From: Flavobacterium sp.
GTDB taxonomy: Bacteria > Bacteroidota > Bacteroidia > Flavobacteriales > Flavobacteriaceae
DNA length: 64,000 nucleotides
Reading direction: 5' to 3'
Assembly: GCF_027483985.1 (NCBI RefSeq)
Contig: NZ_JAIXTJ010000009.1
Span: 1 to 64,000, forward strand
The notes under the pieces are model-generated. The model did not search any database. It saw only the letters and a list, made by a program, of their open reading frames with translations, and was not told the DNA's origin. The translations under genes were made by a program, and so were the position numbers. Shown piece after piece: positions 1-6,734 of the stretch (positions within the stretch are counted from its first letter, which is position 1; the number at the start of each line of letters is the position of its first letter).

Positions 1-98
1 AAGAGTTGTTTATTAATCTACTCTCTTTTTATATTCTAACTCTTTTATACAATACAAAGGTACCACAACCATACATCATCTATGAAGTATCTATGGAG

Positions 99-131
99 TA
101 TCCATACACTATCCATACAATATCCATACAC
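99..131. repeat. Three tandem copies of an 11-bp unit
   Basis: Three consecutive near-identical copies of TATCCATACAC lie in the non-coding DNA ahead of thrS. The first begins with TA at 99, the second is 110-120 and the third 121-131. The small open frame that runs through them looks like a repeat artefact. Apart from these copies and the thrS promoter, I see nothing else in the first 316 bases. Confidence 0.6.
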
Positions 132-265
132 TATACCAGTACTAATATAACTAAAAAGATTTATAAACTAATCAAATCTAATTGTTTTAGCAGGTGAAAG
201 GATTACATAAAAACAGCCACACCATTCGCTTCTAAAAAAAATACCTACTAATATACCTTTATATA

Positions 266-296
266 TTGTATGTGTTTTGTTATTCTATTATATTTG
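266..296 (+). promoter_or_regulatory. Flavobacterial promoter for thrS operon
   Basis: A TTG at 266-268 is followed after 20 bp by TATATTTG at 289-296. This matches the Bacteroidota primary sigma consensus (TTG, about 20 bp, TAnnTTTG). It lies about 20 bp upstream of the thrS ATG, so the leader would be short. Confidence 0.55.
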
Positions 297-316
297 CCAT
301 TCATAAAATTTAAGGA

Positions 317-2263
317 ATGATAAAGATTACACTACCTGACGGTTCAGTTAAGGAGTTTGCAAAAGGTACAACTCCAATGGATGTTGCAAAAAGCATCAGT
401 GAAGGATTAGCGCGAAATGTGATTTCAGCAGCTTTTAATGGTTCAACTGTAGAAACTTCAACGGAATTAACGACCGATGGTTCACTCATATTATATACAT
501 GGAATGACAAAGAAGGTAAAAAAGCTTTCTGGCATTCAACCTCTCATGTTATGGCTCAAGTTTTGGAGGAAAAATATAACGGTATTAAATTGACTCTTGG
601 ACCAGCTATTGATAATGGATTTTATTATGATGTTGATTTTGGTAGCAACAAAATAACTGACGCTGACTTTAAATCTATTGAGGACCGCATATTAGAAATA
701 TCTAAAGAGAAGCATGAATTTAAAATGCGTGCCGTTTCAAAAGCGGAAGCATTAGCAACCTATAAAGATAATGAATATAAAACGGAATTGATTTCAAACT
801 TAGAAGACGGAACAATTACTTTTTGTGATCATGCCAACTTTTTTGACTTGTGTCGTGGTGGACATATTCCAAATACAGGAATTATTAAAGCCATGAAAAT
901 TATGAGTGTTGCCGGTGCCTATTGGCGTGGTGATGAAAAAAATAAACAGTTAACTCGTGTCTATGGAATTTCATTTCCGAAGCAAAAAGATTTAACTGAG
1001 TATTTAGAACTTTTAGAAGAAGCTAAAAGGCGAGACCACAGAAAACTGGGGAAGGAATTAGAATTATTTGCTTTTTCACAAAAAGTAGGTCAAGGTTTAC
1101 CTTTGTGGCTTCCGAAAGGAGCCGCTTTGAGAGATAGATTAGAGCAATTCTTAAAGAAAGCACAGAAAAAAGCAGGTTACGAACAGGTGGTTACTCCACA
1201 TATTGGACAAAAAGAACTTTATGTTACTTCAGGACATTATGCTAAATATGGTGCTGATAGTTTTCAACCAATAACAACTCCTGCTGAAGGCGAAGAGTTT
1301 TTATTGAAACCAATGAACTGTCCACATCACTGTGAGATTTATAACACAAAACCATGGTCATATAAAGATTTACCAAAACGCTATGCTGAATTTGGAACTG
1401 TATATCGATATGAGCAAAGTGGCGAATTGCACGGACTAACACGCGTAAGAGGTTTTACTCAAGATGATGCACATATATTTTGTACCCCAGACCAATTAGA
1501 CAGTGAGTTTAAAAAAGTAATTGACCTTGTATTATATGTATTCGGTTCTTTAGGATTTGAAAACTTTACTGCACAGGTTTCTGTTCGTGATTTAAATAAT
1601 CCCGAAAAATATATTGGTAGTGTTGAAAACTGGGAAAAAGCAGAAAATGCAATTATCAGCGCTGCAAAAGATAAAGGATTAAATTATGTAATTGAAAGTG
1701 GTGAAGCTGCATTTTATGGACCAAAATTAGATTTTATGGTTAAAGATGCTTTAGGAAGAAGTTGGCAACTTGGCACGATTCAAGTTGATTACAACCTACC
1801 TGAGCGTTTTGAATTGACTTATAAAGGCGCAGATGACAAATTACATCGACCAGTTATGATTCACCGCGCACCTTTTGGATCAATGGAACGTTTTATCGCA
1901 ATATTACTTGAGCATACTGCAGGAAATTTCCCACTTTGGTTGATGCCTGAACAAGCTATCATCCTCTCTTTAAGCGAGAAATATGAAAATTATGCTAAAA
2001 AAGTTTTAGAATTGCTAGAAAATCACGAAATTCGCGCCCTAATTGACAATCGCAACGAGACCATAGGCAAGAAAATTAGAGAAGCTGAAGTCCAAAAAAT
2101 GCCGTATATGTTAATCGTTGGAGAAGAAGAAGAGAAAAATGGAACTATCTCCGTGCGTAAACATGGTCAAGAAGGTAAAGGTAACATCACTGTAACAATT
2201 GAAGAATTTGCGAAAATTGTAAACGAAGAGATTGCCAAAACATTAAAAACATTTGAAGTTTAA
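317..2263 (+). CDS. thrS: Threonyl-tRNA synthetase
   Basis: Cytosolic class II synthetase that charges tRNA-Thr. At 648 aa it has the usual full length. The order is an N-terminal TGS domain (about 1-61), an editing domain with the H73-x3-H77 motif and the later CRGGH motif (C179, H183), a catalytic core whose MNCPHH motif carries a zinc-ligand cysteine (C335), and a C-terminal anticodon-binding domain (about 545-648). The ATG at 317 gives the family N-terminus. It is the first gene of the conserved thrS-infC-rpmI-rplT operon. The purine-rich AAGGA touching the ATG is too close to act as a Shine-Dalgarno site. Confidence 0.97.
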   Translation: MIKITLPDGSVKEFAKGTTPMDVAKSISEGLARNVISAAFNGSTVETSTELTTDGSLILYTWNDKEGKKAFWHSTSHVMAQVLEEKYNGIKLTLGPAIDNGFYYDVDFGSNKITDADFKSIEDRILEISKEKHEFKMRAVSKAEALATYKDNEYKTELISNLEDGTITFCDHANFFDLCRGGHIPNTGIIKAMKIMSVAGAYWRGDEKNKQLTRVYGISFPKQKDLTEYLELLEEAKRRDHRKLGKELELFAFSQKVGQGLPLWLPKGAALRDRLEQFLKKAQKKAGYEQVVTPHIGQKELYVTSGHYAKYGADSFQPITTPAEGEEFLLKPMNCPHHCEIYNTKPWSYKDLPKRYAEFGTVYRYEQSGELHGLTRVRGFTQDDAHIFCTPDQLDSEFKKVIDLVLYVFGSLGFENFTAQVSVRDLNNPEKYIGSVENWEKAENAIISAAKDKGLNYVIESGEAAFYGPKLDFMVKDALGRSWQLGTIQVDYNLPERFELTYKGADDKLHRPVMIHRAPFGSMERFIAILLEHTAGNFPLWLMPEQAIILSLSEKYENYAKKVLELLENHEIRALIDNRNETIGKKIREAEVQKMPYMLIVGEEEEKNGTISVRKHGQEGKGNITVTIEEFAKIVNEEIAKTLKTFEV

Positions 2264-2267
2264 TCTA

Positions 2268-2283
2268 CCTGTCAGAAGACAGG
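2268..2283 (+). promoter_or_regulatory. Hairpin just upstream of infC start
   Basis: CCTGTC (2268-2273) and GACAGG (2278-2283) form a perfect 6-bp stem with an AGAA loop, 4 bases after the thrS stop and 16 bases before the infC start codon. No T-tract follows, so it is not an intrinsic terminator. A role in translation of infC or in mRNA processing is inference. Confidence 0.4.
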
Positions 2284-2299
2284 CTAAAATAATAAAGCC

Positions 2300-2854
2300 A
2301 TAGCAATTAGAAACAACAGAGGTTATCAACCTCGAGTAGAAAAAAAAGATGAACACAGAATAAATAATTTTATTCGTGTACCGGAAGTGCGTCTTGTTGG
2401 CGAAAATATCGAACCAGGTATTTTTAAAACAGCAGATGCTATGCGTCTTGCAGATGAATTAGAACTGGATTTAGTAGAAATTTCTCCCAATGCAGAACCT
2501 CCTGTATGTAAAATTATGGACTATAAAAAGTTCGTATACATGCAGAAAAAGCGTGACAAAGAACTAAAAGCTAAATCAACTCAAATTGTAGTCAAAGAAA
2601 TTCGCTTCGGACCACAAACAGATGAACACGATTATGAATTCAAAAGAAAAAATGCCGAAAAATTCCTTAAGGAAGGATCGAAATTAAAAGCTTTTGTGTT
2701 CTTTAAAGGTCGTTCAATTATTTATAAAGAGCAAGGCCAAATCTTATTATTACGTTTAGCTCAAGATCTAGAAGACCACGGAAAAGTGGAAGCTCTTCCG
2801 GTTCTTGAAGGAAAGCGAATGATTATGTATATTGCTCCGAAAAAGAAAAAGTAA
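2300..2854 (+). CDS. infC: Translation initiation factor IF-3 (ATA start)
   Basis: IF-3 binds the 30S subunit and checks the start codon. The family body is clear ([20 protein letters not shown], then a KEIRFGP region). The first ordinary start codon in frame, a GTG at 2387, would cut off a conserved flavobacterial N-terminus. In-frame codons upstream read [20 protein letters not shown], directly preceded by ATA at 2300; a TAA at 2285 closes the frame and no ATG, GTG or TTG lies between. I place the start at ATA (184 aa). Known infC genes, as in E. coli (AUU), use rare starts for self-regulation, so this fits. The ATT at 2306 is an alternative. Confidence 0.88.
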   Translation: MAIRNNRGYQPRVEKKDEHRINNFIRVPEVRLVGENIEPGIFKTADAMRLADELELDLVEISPNAEPPVCKIMDYKKFVYMQKKRDKELKAKSTQIVVKEIRFGPQTDEHDYEFKRKNAEKFLKEGSKLKAFVFFKGRSIIYKEQGQILLLRLAQDLEDHGKVEALPVLEGKRMIMYIAPKKKK

Positions 2855-2897
2855 GCAGTGTTCAGTCTCTATAAGCAGATTGGAAATTAAAAATAAG

Positions 2898-2959
2898 TAC
2901 TGAATAAACTTCAGTAATAATACTTGAATTAGGTTGAGAAACTGAAACAAGTTTAGTTT
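2898..2959. repeat. Two REP-like palindromes between infC and rpmI
   Basis: TACTGAA/TTCAGTA around a 5-nt loop (2898-2916) is a perfect 7-bp stem. A degenerate relative, AAACTGAA-5 nt-TTTAGTTT, lies at 2939-2959. Both share the plan CTGAA-N5-TTCAG with the element ahead of lptB at 51418-51438. They may be dispersed palindromic repeats or structure in the operon mRNA. Confidence 0.4.
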
Positions 2960-2997
2960 TAAGTAAGTAAGTTAAATATAAATAAATTAGGGAAATT

Positions 2998-3195
2998 ATG
3001 CCTAAAATGAAAACAAAATCTAGTGCTAAGAAACGTTTTAAAGTTACTGGTTCTGGAAAGATTAAAAGAAAACACGCTTTCAAAAGCCACATCTTGACTA
3101 AAAAGTCTAAGAAGCGTAAATTAGCTTTAACTCACTCTGCATTAGTTGCTAAAGTAGATGAAAAAAGCATCAAACAACAATTAAGAATTATATAA
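2998..3195 (+). CDS. rpmI: 50S ribosomal protein L35
   Basis: A 65-aa, very basic ribosomal protein of standard length with the L35 signature ([20 protein letters not shown], then a [19 protein letters not shown] stretch). It lies 143 bp after infC and 149 bp before rplT, the usual order. These two spacers are much longer than in a tight operon and both contain foldable sequence, which suggests regulation within the operon. Confidence 0.97.
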   Translation: MPKMKTKSSAKKRFKVTGSGKIKRKHAFKSHILTKKSKKRKLALTHSALVAKVDEKSIKQQLRII

Positions 3196-3202
3196 TTAGT
3201 AT

Positions 3203-3323
3203 TAAGATTTTAGTATTAAGTATTAAGACTTAAATCTTAAAAAAATAATTCTTTAGGTTAAAACAATTTTAATAACCTTGGAGTATGGCTATAAAGTTCC
3301 TTTGATTAAATTCAGGACGCCTG
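3203..3323 (+). promoter_or_regulatory. Candidate structured leader of rplT
   Basis: The spacer holds several pairable segments: TAAGATTT/AAATCTTA (3203-3210 with 3232-3239), AGGTTA/TAACCT (3255-3260 with 3273-3278) and CAGG-ACG-CCTG (3313-3323), the last in a GC-richer patch just before rplT. L20 is known in other phyla to repress its own operon through an rRNA-mimicking leader. That this is such an element is inference, and no known Rfam motif is recognised by eye. Confidence 0.3.
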
Positions 3324-3344
3324 CTACAAAAACACAAGAAAATT

Positions 3345-3689
3345 ATGCCAAGATCAGTAAATTCAGTTGCTAAAAGAGCAAGAAGAAAAAAGATAATGAA
3401 GCAAGCCAAAGGTTTCTTTGGTCGTCGTAAAAACGTTTGGACTGTTGCTAAAAACGCAGTTGAAAAAGCGATGGTTTATGCTTATCGCGATAGAAAACAA
3501 AACAAGAGAAACTTCCGTTCATTATGGATTCAACGTATCAACGCTGGAGCTCGTTTAGAAGGAATGTCTTACTCTCAATTCATGGGATTAGTTAAGAAAA
3601 ATGGTATCGAATTGAACCGTAAAGTATTAGCAGATTTAGCAATGAATCACCCAGAAGCTTTCAAAGCTGTTGTGAAAAAAGTGAAATAA
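3345..3689 (+). CDS. rplT: 50S ribosomal protein L20
   Basis: A 114-aa basic protein with the L20 signature ([20 protein letters not shown], then [10 protein letters not shown] and [20 protein letters not shown]). It binds 23S rRNA early in 50S assembly. It is last in the thrS-infC-rpmI-rplT operon and is closed by a strong intrinsic terminator at 3731-3758. Length is standard. Confidence 0.97.
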   Translation: MPRSVNSVAKRARRKKIMKQAKGFFGRRKNVWTVAKNAVEKAMVYAYRDRKQNKRNFRSLWIQRINAGARLEGMSYSQFMGLVKKNGIELNRKVLADLAMNHPEAFKAVVKKVK

Positions 3690-3730
3690 AAAACGTTTGT
3701 ACAACCCGTTTAACTTACTTACCTATAGAA

Positions 3731-3758
3731 AATCCCAATCAAAAGATTGGGATTTTTT
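3731..3758 (+). terminator. Intrinsic terminator after rplT
   Basis: A perfect 10-bp stem AATCCCAATC/GATTGGGATT around an AAAA loop, followed by a T run. It ends the thrS-rplT operon. Confidence 0.9.
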
Positions 3759-3835
3759 GTTTATTAATAATAAAATCATCTTAGCTTAATTATTAGTTAA
3801 CTTCATTGTTATAAACTTTGTAATAATTAAACTAT

Positions 3836-4588
3836 ATGACAGAAAACGAAAAACTATTATGGGAAAAAATTTCTCAGTTTAAGTTCAATGATGAAGAAAA
3901 CGATTTCAAATTTTCAGATCGTTTAGCAAGAGAAAACAATTGGTCTGTTGAATATTCTATGAAAGTAATAGAAGAGTATAAAAAGTTCCTATTCTTATGC
4001 TGTATTACTTCAACAGGAGTAACTCCTTCCGATCAAGTAGACCAAGTTTGGCACCTTCATTTAACCTACACTAAATCCTATTGGATTGACTTATGCAAAA
4101 ACACGTTAGGAAAAGAAATTCATCACAATCCTACAAAAGGTGGTGCTACTGAAGCTATAAAATTTGATTCCTATTACTCAAAAACTAAAGAAGACTACAA
4201 AACAATTTTCAAAACAGAGCCACCAATAGAAATTTGGCCAAATAACGAAGTAAGATTCACAGATATTGATTTTAAAAGGATAAATATCAACCAAAATTGG
4301 ATTTTAAGAAAACCTTCTATTCAACAAAAAAGAATTGCTTTAACTGCAGCAATATCGCTAATTTCCTTACCGCTTATACAAGCCTCTAACCAAGATGATT
4401 TCTTTATAATTGTATTCCTAATTATAGTAGTATTATTTTTCTTGTTTAACTACTCTAAAAATGGTAAAAACAATAGAAACGATGGTTCGGGTTGCACTTT
4501 AGGTTGTGCTACAGATTCAAGCGACAATGGCTGTTCTGGCGATAGCGGTTGCGCAAGTGGTTGTGGCGGTTGTGGTGGTGGAGATTAA
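3836..4588 (+). CDS. GRDP-like (DUF1399-type) membrane protein, Cys/Gly-rich tail
   Basis: A 250-aa protein whose first 150 residues resemble the glycine-rich-domain protein family: helical segments, then the VDQVWHLHLTY motif and a conserved stretch ending in Tyr/Lys-rich sequence. Two hydrophobic segments follow (about 164-181 and 188-206). The last 40 residues are a cysteine- and glycine-rich tail ending GCGGCGGGD. There is no signal peptide, so the N-terminal part is probably cytosolic. The role is unknown; the tail could bind metal or be modified. It is a single-gene unit, 3 bases from the end of the convergent peptidase gene. Confidence 0.7.
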   Translation: MTENEKLLWEKISQFKFNDEENDFKFSDRLARENNWSVEYSMKVIEEYKKFLFLCCITSTGVTPSDQVDQVWHLHLTYTKSYWIDLCKNTLGKEIHHNPTKGGATEAIKFDSYYSKTKEDYKTIFKTEPPIEIWPNNEVRFTDIDFKRININQNWILRKPSIQQKRIALTAAISLISLPLIQASNQDDFFIIVFLIIVVLFFLFNYSKNGKNNRNDGSGCTLGCATDSSDNGCSGDSGCASGCGGCGGGD

Positions 4589-4591
4589 TTT

Positions 4592-5434
4592 CTATCCGAA
4601 AACTTCCTCGTTCACACCATCAAAACTGGCAAAAACCATACTTGGGTGTGAATCCTGATGAAACATATTACCGTCTTTATCAATAGAAATGGCACCAGCA
4701 AATCCATCGTAAGGTTTCAATTCTGAAAAAGTTTTCTCGAAGGCCTTATCTAACGAAAATCCATCTGTAACACGTGTGACAATTTTGGAAGCAGTGGCAT
4801 TACTCACAATATCTTCACCTACTCCAGTCAAACTTACACCGCAAAATTCATTAACATAATTTCCGGCAACCGTTGCGCTATCAGATATTCGCCCTGGAAT
4901 TTCGAAACCTTTTCCACCAGTTGACGTTGCTGCAGCAAGTTTACCATCAGCATCCAAAGCTACACAGCCCACAGTTCCTGTTCCGGTTGCAGCTAATTTT
5001 GCTTCATATTCGGCTCTTCGCTGCGGAATTTCAGTAGAAAATTGTCCAAATCCGTGTTGTCTAGCAAAATTGGTTGCTCCATTTCCACCCAAAACTCTAT
5101 CATCCACTTTCATCAATTCTAAAGCCACTTGAATAGGGTTTTTCACTTCTTCAATATTGATAACACCACTGAATTTTTGAGAACTCCCATCCATTAATGA
5201 TGCACTCATTCTAATCTTTCCATCACTTTGAATCTGCGAACCAATTCCGGCATTAAACAAGGCATCATCTTCTAACAAAGAAACCGCATAAACAACTGTT
5301 TCGACTGCCGAATGCGTTTTCAAGTAATCATAAGCATCTTTTACAATTCGAAGCAAAGCATTTTGTTTAGCAACTTTGGTCTCTAAACTTGTTGAAGATT
5401 CCGAAAAGAAACCACCGTGAATTATTATTTTCAT
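4592..5434 (-). CDS. iaaA: Isoaspartyl peptidase / plant-type L-asparaginase
   Basis: N-terminal-nucleophile hydrolase that cleaves beta-aspartyl dipeptides. The precursor self-cleaves before a Thr in the motif GTVGCVALD (Thr154 here), giving alpha and beta subunits; the substrate loop GRISDSATVAGNYV and the TGVGE motif follow. At 280 aa it is slightly shorter than E. coli IaaA. No signal peptide. It lies downstream of cyanophycinase on the same strand (78-bp spacer), so it probably finishes cyanophycin breakdown by splitting beta-Asp-Arg into Asp and Arg. That pathway role is inferred from context. Confidence 0.9.
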   Translation of the reverse strand: MKIIIHGGFFSESSTSLETKVAKQNALLRIVKDAYDYLKTHSAVETVVYAVSLLEDDALFNAGIGSQIQSDGKIRMSASLMDGSSQKFSGVINIEEVKNPIQVALELMKVDDRVLGGNGATNFARQHGFGQFSTEIPQRRAEYEAKLAATGTGTVGCVALDADGKLAAATSTGGKGFEIPGRISDSATVAGNYVNEFCGVSLTGVGEDIVSNATASKIVTRVTDGFSLDKAFEKTFSELKPYDGFAGAISIDKDGNMFHQDSHPSMVFASFDGVNEEVFG

Positions 5435-5441
5435 TTGAAAA

Positions 5442-5504
5442 GGTTGTAGGTTGTAGGTTGTAGGTAGTATTGTTAAAATCCTAACAACTATTACCTACTA
5501 CCTA
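5442..5504. repeat. GGTTGTA tandem repeat and hairpin between cphB and iaaA
   Basis: Three exact copies of GGTTGTA (5442-5462) run into TAGGTAGTA (5461-5469), which can pair with TACTACCTA at 5496-5504. The spacer separates two same-strand genes of one pathway, so the hairpin may tune expression of the downstream peptidase. No poly-T tract marks it as a terminator. Confidence 0.45.
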
Positions 5505-5512
5505 TTACCTCA

Positions 5513-6385
5513 TTAAACGTATTGTGAACTACTAATTGTCATTTTAAAAGTATCCAAATCAAACGTATCGTGTTTGCTCATCACGTGCGTCACCAAGTGA
5601 TTAATTGATATTGGTTTCCCTAAATCTACTTGCGTTAAATTAGTGTCTTTTACTTCTCTTCCATCTACTAAAATTACTAATCCTGATCCAATAGCTTCCA
5701 TTTGTCGACCATTTAAAATCAACAAACCAGTATCTTCACCAAGACCAATACCTAACACTTTCGGATTTCCAACAACTGCCTGAAACAATCTTCCAATTCT
5801 TCCGCGTTGCACAAAATGGGTATCAATTACAACATCATCAATCAATCCTAATCCAGATGTAATCTTAACTTCACCCTTCAACAACGCTTCTTGACTACTT
5901 CCTTGATAAATCATACTATTACTTGCAGCTGCTGCTCCAGCACTAGTTCCTGCATAAATAAAATCGGTATTTCTATACTTATCAATTAAGATTTCGTCAA
6001 ATGGAGTTCCTCCTAAAATAGAAGTCAATCGCAACTGATCGCCACCAGTAAACATTACCACGTCAGCCGCTCTTAATCGTTCTAAAACCTCAGGTTCACT
6101 GGCTTGTTCTCTGCGTTCGATATAAAGTACATCTACATTATTTGCACCCAAATAACTAAATGCTTTCACATATTCTGGTCCGATTTCTCTTGGTATTTTA
6201 GAAGCTGTAGTAATTACTTCAATCCTAGATAATTCTTTATTTACAGATTCTTTAATGATTCTTTTCAAAATTCCCTCTTCAAAGAAATTCAAATTTTTTG
6301 GAGCATCTTTATCCAAATTCGTCTCGGTAAAACTGCCTTTATCAACAGCGCCACCTATTATTATTAGTTTTCCTTGTATTTTCAT
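5513..6385 (-). CDS. cphB: Cyanophycinase (peptidase family S51)
   Basis: Serine exopeptidase that degrades cyanophycin (multi-L-arginyl-poly-L-aspartate) to beta-Asp-Arg dipeptides. At 290 aa it matches the cytosolic enzyme. The fold shows IIIGGAVDKG at the N-terminus, FTGGDQLRL (about 112-120), the nucleophile elbow GTSAGA (Ser148), a following THFVQRGRIGRL segment and GLGEDTGLL. No signal peptide, so it acts inside the cell. It is divergent from the cyanophycin synthetase gene and upstream of the isoaspartyl peptidase. The ATG at 6385 gives the expected beta-strand start. Confidence 0.93.
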   Translation of the reverse strand: MKIQGKLIIIGGAVDKGSFTETNLDKDAPKNLNFFEEGILKRIIKESVNKELSRIEVITTASKIPREIGPEYVKAFSYLGANNVDVLYIERREQASEPEVLERLRAADVVMFTGGDQLRLTSILGGTPFDEILIDKYRNTDFIYAGTSAGAAAASNSMIYQGSSQEALLKGEVKITSGLGLIDDVVIDTHFVQRGRIGRLFQAVVGNPKVLGIGLGEDTGLLILNGRQMEAIGSGLVILVDGREVKDTNLTQVDLGKPISINHLVTHVMSKHDTFDLDTFKMTISSSQYV

Positions 6386-6734
6386 TTCGTAAAAATAACT
6401 ATTTCATAATATTTCACAAATGTTTTATGTCTTTTTGAAGCGAAACTTATCGACCACTTATTAACCATATTCCCGCTTTTCATTACAATCTCTTCGAGGA
6501 TTTTCATTACAATCGGGGCTAAATAGTGTTTGTCGAGCACTTTTGTTACATTTTTAAAAGAAATTTCGTTATTTCTCCTTTCAAAAGACAAAGCAAATCC
6601 TTAAAAATCAATACAACCCCAACAAATCAATGAAAAAATAAACTTTTTCTCATAAAAAATGTTTCATAATAATAAATATTTTCTATTTTTAACAAATACA
6701 TTACAATCATTACAAAACAAAACAACAATAGATT
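6386..6734. promoter_or_regulatory. Divergent cphB/cphA control region with repeated decamer
   Basis: This 349-bp AT-rich spacer separates synthesis and degradation genes. A 14-bp direct repeat TTTTCATTACAATC occurs at 6477-6490 and 6501-6514 (24 bp apart), and its core CATTACAATC recurs at 6699-6708, 27 bp ahead of the cphA ATG. The copies are candidate operator sites. I see no clear match to the full flavobacterial promoter for cphA. Confidence 0.4.

Noticed and set aside
6..197. 63-codon frame at the left edge
   Set aside because: Much of it is produced by the 11-bp tandem repeat, there is no family match, and it ends well before the thrS promoter.
6382..6591. 69-codon minus-strand frame overlapping the cphB start by 4 bp
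   Set aside because: It contains the direct repeat that forms the candidate operators, has no recognisable domain, and its composition resembles non-coding spacer. It could still be a short upstream frame, but support is too weak.
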